A stretch of DNA of 64,000 nt, from contig JANCRA010000014.1 in assembly GCA_024362935.1 (NCBI GenBank), positions 10,392,758-10,456,757 on the forward strand, in the 5' to 3' direction. The position numbers and the translations under genes are program-made. Source of the stretch: Setophaga petechia. Its lineage: Eukaryota > Chordata > Aves > Passeriformes > Parulidae. Each line of letters starts with the position of its first letter. Positions within the stretch are counted from its first letter, which is position 1. The notes beneath the pieces are model-generated. The model saw nothing but the letters and a program-made list of their open reading frames with translations. It was not told the origin of the DNA and did not search any database. This document shows positions 39,447 through 49,536 of the stretch, piece after piece.

Positions 39447-39972
39447 CTGGAAGGTGGGGTGTGCTGGGAGGTGGTGTGTGCTGGGAGGTGGTGTGTGCTG
39501 GGAGGTGGTGTGTGCTGGAAGGTGGTGTGTGCTGGAAGGTGGTGTGTGCTGGAAGGTGTGTGCTGGAAGGTGGGGTGTGCTGGAAGGTGGGGTGTGCTTC
39601 AGGTGTGTGCTGGGAGGTGTGTGCTGGGAGGTGGTGTGTGCTGGAAGGTGTGTGCTGGAAGGTGGGGTGTGCTGGAAGGTGGTGTGTGCTGGAAGGTGGT
39701 GTGTGCTGGAAGGTGGGGTGTGCTGGGAGGTGGGGTGTGCTTCAGGTGTGTGCTGGAAGGTGGGGTGTGCTGGAAGGTGTGTGCTGGAAGGTGGTGTGTG
39801 CTGGAAGGTGTGTACTGGAAGGGGTGTGCTGGGAGGTGGGGTGTGCTGGGAGGTGGGGTGTGCTGGGAGGTGGTGTGTGCTGGAAGGTGTGTGCTGGGAG
39901 GTGGGGTGTGCTGGGAGGTGGTGAGTGCTGGAAGGTGTGTGCTGGGATGTGGTGTGTGCTGGAAGGTGTGTG
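39447..39972 (+). repeat. Large G-rich minisatellite, 33 units of 17/14/13 bp
   Basis: I parsed 33 head-to-tail units: 22 of 17 bp (ctggaaggtggtgtgtg or ctgggaggtggggtgtg), nine of 14 bp (mostly ctggaaggtgtgtg or ctgggaggtgtgtg) and two of 13 bp (cttcaggtgtgtg, at 39597 and 39740). The sum is exactly 526 bp. Variants alternate irregularly, as in minisatellites shaped by unequal exchange or conversion. The plus strand is almost free of A-run and C-run, with G runs of 2-4. At 39829-39865, runs of GGG and GGGG separated by 4-6 bases meet the usual G-quadruplex rule. Neither strand has stops, so long frames (276, 203 and 172 codons plus; 140 minus) cross it and encode a 17-residue repeat of CWEVVCAGRWCVLEGGV type. 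I judge these non-coding. Confidence 0.95.
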
Positions 39973-40330
39973 CTGCTGCCTGCTGTGCTTGGCTCTTGGG
40001 TGCTTCAGGGGGTGCCACCATCAGCTGGAGCCAGGATCTGCTGGTGTCCTCTGAGGAGCAGCCCTGTGCCTGGCCGCTGCTGGCACTCCAGGGATGTCAG
40101 GCATGATGGAAGGAGCTGGGAAAGTGTGGTTTGCTGAGGGCAGTGACTCTGGGCTCCATGCTGAACCTGCGGCAAGGAGCTGGAAGGGCCCGTGTTCCAT
40201 GGAGGGGTCTGTGAGTGGGAGGTGGGTTTCCCCCATCCCTGCCTGTGCCCCAGCAGCTCAAATCCTTTTCTTCACAGATTAGGAAAGCCCATGCAGCCAT
40301 CAGAGGGAGGGAGCATTTCCTTGCCTTGCC
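39973..40330. other. GC-rich right flank of the minisatellite
   Basis: A GC-rich, CpG-poor patch with overlapping short ORFs on both strands (84 codons at 40215-40469 plus, 99 codons at 40097-40396 minus). No known motif. A gcttcaggg word near 40003 resembles the 13-bp variant unit and may be a degraded edge of the array. Confidence 0.5.
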
Positions 40331-42059
40331 ACGAGGTACAAGCAGTCTGTGGTGGTGCCAGATGCGTTGTCCTGCACACTGGGTGACATTTAGCATTAGT
40401 GATTTAGACCCCTACGGAGGCTGGCAGAGAGAGACAAGTGAGATGCTCAAACATGCAAGCCTAGCCTGATCTAAGTTGAAGGTTACTGTTTGGTAAATAA
40501 ACTGAGATCAAATCCAAGTGATGGGCCTTGAACTGACACCTCTGTAGATGTTTTTATAAGCAAAGAAATAAAAATTAAAATAAAGATATGGTTCATAGAT
40601 TTGATGAAACTACTATCTAGTAAATACTTTGCAGATGAGATGTTTGGTGAATGTAACAAAGTTATATATTAAAGATTTAAGTCTATAGATAAAGACTAAA
40701 ACATCTGTTAGTGCTGCCATTACTGTTCCTGAACTCCGTCCTAGCACACCTTCTCACCACAAAATTGTGTTCTAAGGGAACACTTGAGCTGTGTCCTCTT
40801 GTGTTCACTTCTTTCAATTGACACCACACTCCTTGGTCAAGCCATGTCAGAGAGAACTTTGTGTTAGTAGCTGTCTAACTGCTGCTCATGTTAGGATTAC
40901 TGCTTTGCAAGCCTGAAAACCCAGGGCTGTGTTCACACACGTTCCACTGGAGGCATGTCATGACTGTTACTAGCCTGGGGTGATTCCTCTGCAGGAGTTT
41001 GCCAGGACTGTCACAGGGATTTCATTGTGTGCACTTAAGAACCAGTAATGCCATAAATCCAGGAACAGTCTGTTGGAGGACCATGTCCGGGATCAGAGTT
41101 GCCCTAACTGTCTTTTCATTGTAGGTTTCTTCTCAGGTAAAAAAAAAAATCCTTTATACTCACTGTTTAGTAGCCTGCTGGAAAATTTGCTTTATTGGAA
41201 AGCCTGACTAAGTATTCATGTTTCTGGCAAGATAATCAAAACTTCAGGCATCAGGACAAGTTGTGTCATTGTAGAACTTCCTGCCATAGACTAGGGGAAT
41301 TATTAAGCTGTTCCGTTTACCACCAAACTGTTTTTTCACATTCCTGAGGACACCAAAGATTAAGACTTTGACTTAATCACCTTTCATTTTTCCATATGAA
41401 AGGTCTAGCATTCTGTCATGGATTGCTCATTAAAATTTTATAAAATCTCACAATCATGTTACTTACTCAAAATCTTACAAAAATCCTGTGTCGTGGTCAT
41501 ACTGAATCACGATTTCTTTCTGGGATGCATTTGGCTGGGATTTGCTCCTCTAAGAATGGAACCAAAGGAGCAGTTGCTGATAGAGCCAATTAAGTTGTTG
41601 GGTTACTTACGCTGAGTAACAGATGTCTTCAGATTTCAGGGGTCTTTAAAACAAACCTTTGACTGTTGTGTTTTAGAGAGCCATTGGAGGATGGTGTTTG
41701 TTGCCACCTTGCAAGGTAGCTGGAAGCAGACCCCTGGAGTCACCTGCTGAGCACTCAGGAGCAGCCAGGTGCTTGGGGCAGGGACACCCTGGCCATCCCA
41801 AGGACATTGCCAGTGAGGTGACACAGGAATGATGATTATTGTGCCATGAAATTGTGAATGGATTTTATACTTGAGCTTCTTACCACCAAACATCCCACCT
41901 TGGTATGATCAGCATTCACCTTCACACCAGTGGTTGACCTCACTTAAAGCAGGAGAATAAAATAGAGGCAGTTTAACTTGACTATGTTTTCACACTGACC
42001 TACAACACGTTAAGTTTCCCTAAGTGAACAAGTACAGTAGCTTTTTAGCAATCTCTGTG

Positions 42060-42130
42060 TTAGGAATATATTGTTAGCATATAATATATATTAACATATA
42101 TATATATGTTAATATATTGTTAATAGCATA
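42060..42130. repeat. AT-rich palindrome with flanking short direct repeat
   Basis: A perfect 22-bp palindrome lies at 42091-42112 (arms ttaacatatat), extended imperfectly by about six bases on each side. Related words ttgttagcata (42071) and ttgttaatagcata (42117) flank it as an imperfect direct repeat. This is a cruciform-capable AT-rich site and may have arisen by slippage or template switching. Confidence 0.75.
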
Positions 42131-42999
42131 CACTCTGGGAAGTTTTGAACACAGAGCTCTACTACCTTAGGTTGTAGTAATAAGATGTTAACTATACCTA
42201 TGCTGTTCAAACTATCACACCCTAAACTAGAGGGAGACATAGCTGCATTGTTTTAGACTCTTTGCTGTTTCAACAAGAGAAAAATCTGAAATGAAAACAG
42301 TTCTGACAGCCTGGAAGCCAGTGCTGTTGTTATTAATGGGCTCTTTGGTAATAGAAGCAGAATTTAGTGTGCCAGATGCACCACAGCCATAGAGGGAAGA
42401 TGCAGGTCTGGGCTTGTAAAGGAGACAGAAAAGGTGCACTGGAGGTTACTAGGCCAATGGAAAACCCACAGCCTAAGAGCTCAGCTGCTAAAATTGGTGC
42501 AATTTTAGTTTTGGTTTTGCTTTCTACGTAAAAACTGCCTCTACTTCCTTATCATTTTAGTTTCTCACAATATATCCACCCAACCAGTTCATATTATTTT
42601 CCTTCTGCCTTCCAACTCTGCTGACCTTGTGTTTACCTCTTCTGCCAAGAGCCTTAGACTGTGGGGATTAGAAACGGCCTCAGAACAGCCTGAATCAAAC
42701 AGGCCCTTTCCTCTGGAGCACTTGGAAAGGTAGAGCTGGTACTTTTGTGATGGGACTGTCTTAATTCAAGAGTTCCTAAAAACAAATCTTGCACTCAGCC
42801 TTTTGTAGCCTTTAACTCAGTGAGGATCTCCATGGGACCCTGGGTGATGGAGAAGTAAGTGTTGGGGCTATGGAACAAAACATTGTAGATGAACCTTACT
42901 CAGTTCTTCATGGGACAAGTTTCTTATGTGTTCATTTGCATTTAAAATTGGAGTTGAAAATAAGGCTTTTAGAAACTTTTAATTTGTATTTAATTATGA

Positions 43000-43460
43000 G
43001 AATTTAACTTCAGGGTCTCTATCTGATTTTAAAGAATAATTAAAATTAAGTATGGCTGGAGTGATTTTTCACAGTTTTTCTGCCTGTCCTTTAGGACTTA
43101 AAGTAACAGTAAATTATTTGTGGCTGGGGGTGATCTATATGTAAATTCCATTAAGAATGGAATTTTGTTATAGAGAAATTCAGATTATGAAAATGACATT
43201 GCTGCCTTGAACGTCAGTAGCTAATAAATGCATTGGTTGTTACCATTACTTCTCCTAATGTCCTCAATTAAAATGATTTAAAATAGTACAATAGATAAGC
43301 AAGATCAATTAATTTTATAAGATGATCAAAGGAATGTAGTTCTGCATTGTAAACGCTCTAAATGTGATAATGGCTTTATCAGGCAAGAAAATAATTTGAA
43401 GTAGCTTAAACCTTATTCATTTTAGCTCAAGGGGGTTTTATTTGTAGCTAATCAAATGGT
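43000..43460. promoter_or_regulatory. Candidate conserved non-coding block
   Basis: Complex, ORF-poor sequence with many ATTA cores (agaataattaaaatt, cctcaattaaaatg, gatcaattaattt), a gatcaaagg motif near 43324 that matches a TCF/LEF core, and agctaatcaaatgg. This is the densest such cluster I saw in the right half of the window. The enhancer role is inferred. Confidence 0.35.
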
Positions 43461-44704
43461 CTTTTGTATTTGCTAAGGTAGAATTTTCAGATTCTGTGCA
43501 TTAATTTTACAGAGTAAATTTCAAACATTTTTGAAAGTAGCCAAAAATTTCTCAGAGGGCTGTGATTACAGGATCCTGTATAATCAAAGAGAACTTCATT
43601 CTAGTGGTGTTCCAAGCAGGAGTAGGTTGTTTGCACTTGCAGTTTTGGAGAAGGTTATTTTTAGATTGCTTTGCAGCAGTGGCATTTGTTTTACCAAGAT
43701 GCATGAAGCACCACTTGGGACACTGTGCCCAGGTTTAACTTCCCTGTGACTGGCATTCTACATAAATGGTTAATTATATGGATTTTTTTTAATTTATTTA
43801 ATGTGAAGTCTTTAGATTTGGGAATTAATTCTCTGAATTGTACTATGAGAATATACAAATGTATGATCTTTCTAGTACCTGATTCCCTGAAGATCCTAGA
43901 GGGGAGAAAGTCAGGTTTATGCCATGGAGATGTTACTTTCTCTTCATGGCATAGTGCAAACATCTGAGGAGAAAGGGAGGCAGCCTATTCTGCTGTTAGA
44001 GTATGTTTTTTAGTTTAATAATTTACAGTTCAGAGTCCTGTTGAATGCATGGTGTTGGATATGTGTCATATTTTTTAGTTATCTAAATAGGTTTTGGCAT
44101 GTTTACCTGTCCTGTCTGTAGAAAGAGAAATAGGAAATGCTGGTGGGGAAAGAACCAATCAGATGGTGCAATGAAACTATTGCACAGAGGTAAAAGAGGG
44201 CAGAAGGAAATGTGGGATTGAGAATGAGGGACACTGGTGGGGCAATGAGGGTGGATATGAGTGCATGATATCTTCAGGAAAGAGACAGTAGGGTCACAGA
44301 GCTGGTGTGAATTGAAAAAAGGAGAGAAGGGGAGCACAGACTCAATCTGCACATAAACCCCTGCCAGGGGGGACATAAAGAGAAGGTGTGTTGACACAGC
44401 TGCAAGGAACAGAAGTAATCATTGATGTTATAGATGCATTCTACTGTGAAAACAAAAATGTGCAATCTAAAAAAATACTTTTCAATCTTTCAAACCTCTA
44501 AATTGCAATAGATGTACAAAAGTTTTATCCATTAAAGTTGAATAATTATATTAAAAGGAAGTAGAAGCTTCTACAAAAGAGAAAGGAGCTTTTCCTAAAG
44601 TCAAGTACAGAGCCAAAAATAAAATCCATATCTCAAAACTTCAGGATGAGGAGACAGAAAAAGTCTGAAAGCCATAGCATGATGTAATCCTCTCTTCTAT
44701 CTTT

Positions 44705-45040
44705 CAAGTTCCACTTGAAGCTCAGATTGGTTTCTTGTGCCCCAACCCCCTTCATTGGCAGCTGTTTCAGGATCTCACCACTTTGCTGGGTAATGACCTT
44801 TTTCTAATTTCCAATTTCCTGGCATTTCTAATTGCTGATTGGTACTTGGTTCTCTCAATTAAGTAATTCTTTTTCCTCCCTAGAGCCTCATTTCTTTCAC
44901 ACCTCTCTCCCCACTGGTATTTACAGATGTTATCCACCCTGCTTTGTTTTGGTAGGCTAGAAAAGGAGAACGCTGCTCTTCTCTGGCTTGGGGCTTTTTC
45001 CTTGATCTTCCTCAGCTGTTCCAGTTGGAGCCCATTTCTG
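44705..45040 (-). mobile_element. CR1/L3-type LINE remnant, 3' region, inverted
   Basis: The plus strand reads aagttccacttgaagct (44706), ggcagctgtttcagga (44757), tttctaatttccaatttcc, then ctggtatttacagatgttat (44914), taggctagaaaaggag and cctcagctgttccag. This order of words matches, as I remember it, the complement of the untranslated 3' region of old CR1/L3 LINEs in turtles and birds, so the element is on the minus strand. It is truncated, diverged and has no reverse transcriptase frame. No poly-A tail or clean target-site duplication was seen. A name for the subfamily would need a repeat library. Confidence 0.65.
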
Positions 45041-45212
45041 CAGCACGTCAGTGACTCAGGGATGATGAGGTTGCCATGCCCTGTGTACTGAGATCTGTGT
45101 GTCTGTGTGAGAGGTTCCTTTCCTTGAACAGTGTAGAATCATGTTTGTAATCTAAATCTTGTGCTGCTTTGTCTTTCACTTTGATGTGGCTAGCAGGAAT
45201 GCTTCTGCAAGC

Positions 45213-45234
45213 TATGATGTACATGTACATCATA
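45213..45234. repeat. Perfect 22-bp palindrome
   Basis: The left arm tatgatgtaca (45213-45223) is followed immediately by its exact complement. A 22-bp perfect palindrome without spacer is unusual by chance in one 64-kb window, although two are present here. It could be a dimeric transcription-factor site, since the atgatgtacat half resembles no classic motif I can name, or a small hairpin. Confidence 0.85.
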
Positions 45235-45686
45235 AAAGCCTAACAAGACTACGTTATTTTTTTTATAATAACAATTAGGTACAGCAGCTATAATTGCTTT
45301 CTAAACAAAAGTAAAGTGTCATCGGTGTGATGCACCCTAACAAGATGTACAAATGCTCCATCCCCACTCCCTCTAAGGCCTCTCAGCTCAGCCACGTCCC
45401 TGAGCTCTGAAGCTTCACGTCCTCCTCCTGCTGCCAGAGTGGGGAATGGATCAGCCCATCCCTGCTCCCTGCCCACAGTTTTTACTCTAGCAGAGCCATT
45501 TGGAGGGGGAGTGAGGATCCAGCATGGACAGGTGGGAAAAGTGCCCATTGCTGCAGAACAGAAAGTGTACAAGCCTTGAGGAATGAGCTAGTTAGGATTT
45601 TGCATTCCCAATTTGTTGAAAGAGAAAATTCTTGTTTTTCCAGTTGTTCCCCAAGACGTTGTTATAACTATCTGCCACTTAAAGAG

Positions 45687-45700
45687 CACACACACACACA
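45687..45700 (+). repeat. (CA)7 microsatellite
   Basis: Seven perfect CA units. Confidence 0.85.
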
Positions 45701-45789
45701 AGTACTTACATGGGAAACAGATGAATCTGCATTTTTAAGCAGACACACAAGCATACATGGCAAATAAAACAGTTCAAGAAACATGTTAA

Positions 45790-46110
45790 AATCACATTGT
45801 CATAATCATTGCAAGCTGCCTGACAAATTATCTTCATAACCTGGCCCAGCCTGTGTGAAAATTTGGATCAAGAGGAGGAGATATTGCATTGAAATTGTTG
45901 TTTGCAATGTGTGCTTGGGTCCAGATGAAGCCCTCTAATACAATGGCCAAATGAAATAAGCTTGGGTCACTCACACAACTCCAGTGAGTGTTTGAGCTGA
46001 AATACTGCACTTCATCTGCAGTGTAATTCCATTTGTGCTATTACATAATTAAATTGAGACTTGAATCATGTATTTTAAAAGATTATGTGACCATATGCAG
46101 CTTGAACAAG
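45790..46110. promoter_or_regulatory. Candidate conserved non-coding block
   Basis: Complex non-repetitive sequence with cataatcattgc, gacaaattatcttc, ttacataattaaattg and catatgcag motifs and no ORF. Enhancer-like by texture; function not demonstrated. Confidence 0.3.
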
Positions 46111-46188
46111 GGCCAACTTTTGAAATAAGGCTCTTTTTACCATGTCTTTCTCTTATATTTATTGAGGGGCATTTTTAGGGAGTTGTGG

Positions 46189-46284
46189 CTTTGGGGTGTT
46201 TTGTTGTTATTTGGGGTTTTTTTGGTGGGTTTTTTGGTTTGTTTTTAGGGGTGTGTCTTTTGGTTTTGTTTTTGGGTTTTTTTA
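46189..46284 (+). repeat. G/T-only low-complexity tract
   Basis: For nearly 100 bases the plus strand is almost entirely G and T, in runs such as ttggggttttttt and gtgggttttttgg, with only a few A or C. The opposite strand is therefore A/C-only. G runs of 3-4 are present, but the loops between them are mostly longer than seven bases, so a canonical quadruplex is not clear. Its strong strand asymmetry marks it as simple sequence, not a gene. Confidence 0.75.
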
Positions 46285-46728
46285 AATCTGAGCTTAATGT
46301 TGCCAACATTTAATGAATTTATGTGATCTAAGCTTGGAGTACTTCTTCATATAATTCAAAATCACCTTTGGGAAAAGAAAGGTGGAAAAAAATACCCAGC
46401 CAAAGAAAAAAAACAAACAGCCCTGTGAAGCCCCAAATGTGTAAAGCATGAAATAATGACACTCCCACTCATATGGGAATGTAAACTAAAATTGCAGAAT
46501 GTGCTTTTATCAAATCATACTCTTAATTAGGTTTTAGGAGAAGGCTTTATAGTCAAGGTTTTGTTGAATAATTTAATTATGAAACAGTACACCTGATTTT
46601 CATACTAAGCCAACTGATACTGCCTGAGATAATCAGCGTGAACAACTGAGTTTTACATACTCCTGTGAAGGCAAGTGTTTTTGGGGAAAAAAAGAAACAA
46701 TCCCCCCTAACAAAACCTTTTCTCTTCT

Positions 46729-46765
46729 CTTTTTTTTTTTTGTTTGTTTTTTGTTTTTTGTTTAC
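46729..46765 (+). repeat. T-rich run with interspersed G
   Basis: T12 followed by gtttgttttttgttttttgttt. Simple low-complexity sequence. It could be the complement of a decayed A-rich retroposon tail, but no body is identifiable. Confidence 0.7.
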
Positions 46766-47465
46766 AAAGAACTTCACCTTACAAACTTTCTGGAGTGGCC
46801 TGCCGTGGTAAATTGTGGCATTAGATGAGGGAGGTACAACTCAGAGCTGTGTGGTAAAATTAATCTGTTGCCACAACAAGATATAAAAGAGGAATTGTAG
46901 TTGATAGTGAAATTCTTTGAATTCATTTAATTTTTTATCAATTCACAGTCCTGAGTTCATGAGGTTTCAGAGCTACCTAACTGGAATATGACCTCTAGCC
47001 TGGCTATTGCTTGTAACCCAAATCCTGAGCTCTGCCTGAAACCTGACCCAACTCAAACACAGCTTGAACAGAACCTTATCAATAAAAATAGAAGCTGTGG
47101 TGTGTGGTGTTTGTGGGGCTTTTGGGATGGATTCAGTGAGCAGATAGAGCACATCACCCCATTACAATATATTGATAGAGATCAGTGTTTCTGAGCAAAT
47201 AGATTTTATTCCGTTTTATTGTGGCCTGGCTTTGGGTGGGGTTGTGTGGAGGGAGGGCAGCCAGAATATACTTTTAACCAGGTGATTCTGTATTCCCAGG
47301 CATATTTGAATGGTAATGGAGTTTGTGTCCTCACTAGAGAAGGCAAAAAATTGAGGTGGTTGAAGTTTAATTATTAGTGCTTGTTCCTAAAATTACAATA
47401 TCCCTAATAAACCAAAATTCAGTACTACAATACTTGCAAAGGATAGTACCAGGCCATATGTGTGC

Positions 47466-47467
<2 letters not shown>

Positions 47468-47515
<48 letters not shown>
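47468..47515 (+). repeat. (AT)19(GT)5 compound microsatellite
   Basis: Nineteen perfect AT units at 47468-47505 followed by five GT units at 47506-47515. A compound dinucleotide repeat, self-complementary in its AT part and likely length-polymorphic. Confidence 0.95.
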
Positions 47516-47959
47516 AAGTATTTGTATAGTATGAGGCCACCTGTCCTTTCTCTCTAAGAAGTATGGTGAAAGAAAGTCTTCTAACTTAGAAAGATTTGAT
47601 TATTCCTAGAATTCCATTCTATTCTGGTTCAGTTGTTGATTTGTGGGTTGTTTCTGCCTAATCTGGAAAAAGATTAAAAAAAAAAAAGTCCAATTACAGT
47701 TTCATTAATCTTTTCAAGATTTTTCTTGTGTGTATAGGATAGTTGTAAGCATCTTATAACCTGGTGCAGCTGAGTTGTACCATAGGTTATTCCAAAAACT
47801 TCATAGCTGTATTTTCAGCACTTTTTCACCATATTAAATACACAAACCCATCTCATTTTTCCATGCTTTGCTTGAGCTAGTTAGATTTCAGGGGTTTATC
47901 TAGTCATTATTGGTCTTTAAATATAGTCATCATCATAAATGCCCCTCTGTTTCCGTTTG

Positions 47960-48270
47960 CTCTGCAGAGGTCAAGAGATGAGGTTGGTTTATGAGCTCAT
48001 TCTGCCATGTGTCACTATCGGCAGCACAATAGAACAGCAGGATGGAGAGGCAGCTCTCACCTCTCCATTTATTACTCTTGTCAACTTGGAGAGGATTTTT
48101 TACCTTGTGAAAGGCCCATCAGCAATGAATCAGTGAAGTGAAGACGACAGTTGATTTGTGAATTCAGATTATATAAAGTGACTAGGCTTCAGTGGACTGT
48201 GTAGATAAAGCAACTGTCATGATAAGGTGGCATGTGCAATTCCACAAAACCAAATTTATTGCACATTTAA
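47960..48270. promoter_or_regulatory. Candidate conserved non-coding block
   Basis: Non-repetitive sequence of balanced composition with ctccatttattactc, cctttgtga-like and gcaatgaatcag words. A 65-codon ORF (47939-48136) spans part of it. The translation matches no family I know and the flanks lack a clear acceptor/donor pair. I favour a conserved non-coding element over an exon, with low confidence. Confidence 0.25.
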
Positions 48271-49157
48271 GGAAATCATCCTATTTTAAAATGCCATAAA
48301 TTTGAAATTGAATATAAGTTATACCCTTGAATTTTGATTTATATTTTGGATATTTTTTATGTGATGCTAAGTAGCATAAATTTAATTCTAGGAGTTTATG
48401 CATTCCTTATTTAAGGGTCATTTTGACTTTTCTTCTGAATATGTTATCACATTCCTGATATTTTATTCCAAGCAGAAAAATCACTTTATTTGATATTTAA
48501 ACTTAATAGACATCAGCAAAGACCAAACTAGGATGGCTAGAATAAGACAGGCAAAGTTTATGCAGAAAAGAGAGAGGCCTCAATTTTTCTCCTGTAGACA
48601 CAAACACACTTATTAGTAGCAAACACTGTGTTTGTGTCAATATGGGTTTACAAATCATTAGTGATATAAATGTCTCTCAGGTGTTTAACAGATGAAAGTG
48701 GATAATTTCATGGCCTCACAGCACTCATTCATTTGACCTTTTCTGCAGTGTTGATCCTTAGCTCTTGTAAGGCTTTGCTTACAATTGCAGATTCCTTCAG
48801 CACTCCCAGTTTCTGGACCCTGTTGGGATTTGGGAGTGCATCTCATGCACCTAATCATGGGACTTTTCAGTGGTGTTGTGGAACTCCAGAGGTTTTGTAG
48901 AACAGAGTTTTGATTGGGGTGGAATGTCCATATGGGACCAGGGAGTCTGATGCCACATAAAGGGGAAAAGGTCCTGGCACAAGACATGAGAAAATATTGC
49001 AAACAACTGCCCTCTTCTTGTGGATATACAAAGTACTGTGGAATATCCATTACCCTTTTTAAGAGCTGCCAAATGCTAAAGGATTAGGCAAGGAATAAGC
49101 AGTCTTTTCAAAATATTTCATGACAGCTTTACATAATAAAGAGTTTTATGTTTTGGA

Positions 49158-49536
49158 TGTAACACCTGCTGGACTGGCTCAGATTTGGATGGTCCCTCTG
49201 ACATTGGTCTGTACCAGATGCTTACAAAAAGGTGCAAAGAAATGGACAGCTATGGAAAAAAAGCGTCAATTGGGATTTTTTTCCTAAACCAATACATCTA
49301 GCAATTGGCTACGTCCTCATCTCTGAGTTTTAGTGTCACTTATAAATGTCTTTTTCCTTTCTGGTCTAAGTGTAGATGTTCTTATTATTCACATAACTGT
49401 CTAAGCTTTTTTGAATCCTGCTAAGCTCTTGGCTTTAATAATATCTCGTGACAATGAGTTCCACATGTAAATTTGTTAGTATATAAAAATACAGGTCAAT
49501 GTAGATTTGCTGCCTTTAATTTCACTGAGCACTTTT
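49158..49536 (-). mobile_element. CR1/L3-type LINE remnant, 3' region, inverted
   Basis: The plus strand carries, in order, ggactggctcaga (49171), gtaccagatgctt (49211), ttttttgaatcctgctaa, gctcttggctttaataat (49424), acaatgagttccaca (49451) and tgctgcctttaatttcac (49509). The series 'gggtcaga, ccagatgctt, ttgaatcc, ctcttggc, gcaatgagttccaca, ctgccttta' is, from memory, the hallmark of a very widespread ancient amniote CR1-type repeat read on the strand opposite to the LINE. The copy is colinear over about 380 bp but diverged. No reverse transcriptase part is present. Confidence 0.72.

Larger units (their letters stand above)
40331..44704. other. AT-rich non-coding stretch
   Basis: No gene is recognised. 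It includes an A-run at about 41139-41149, an AT palindrome at 42091-42112, and an enhancer-like block at 43000-43460. A purine-rich tract covers about 44110-44350. Short ORFs have no domain. Confidence 0.65.
45041..49157. other. AT-rich non-coding stretch
   Basis: No gene is recognised. It contains a 22-bp palindrome (45213-45234), a (CA)7 repeat, a G/T-rich tract (46189-46284), a T-rich tract (46729-46765) and an (AT)19(GT)5 microsatellite. Enhancer-like blocks lie at 45790-46110 and 47960-48270. A 121-codon minus-strand ORF at 48685-49050 has no recognisable motif. Confidence 0.65.

Noticed and set aside
39276..40106. 276-codon plus-strand ORF (and 203-, 172- and minus-strand 140-codon frames)
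   Set aside because: Each crosses the G-rich minisatellite, whose units lack stop codons on both strands. The predicted peptides are monotonous Cys/Trp/Gly/Val or Pro/His/Thr repeats with no domain.
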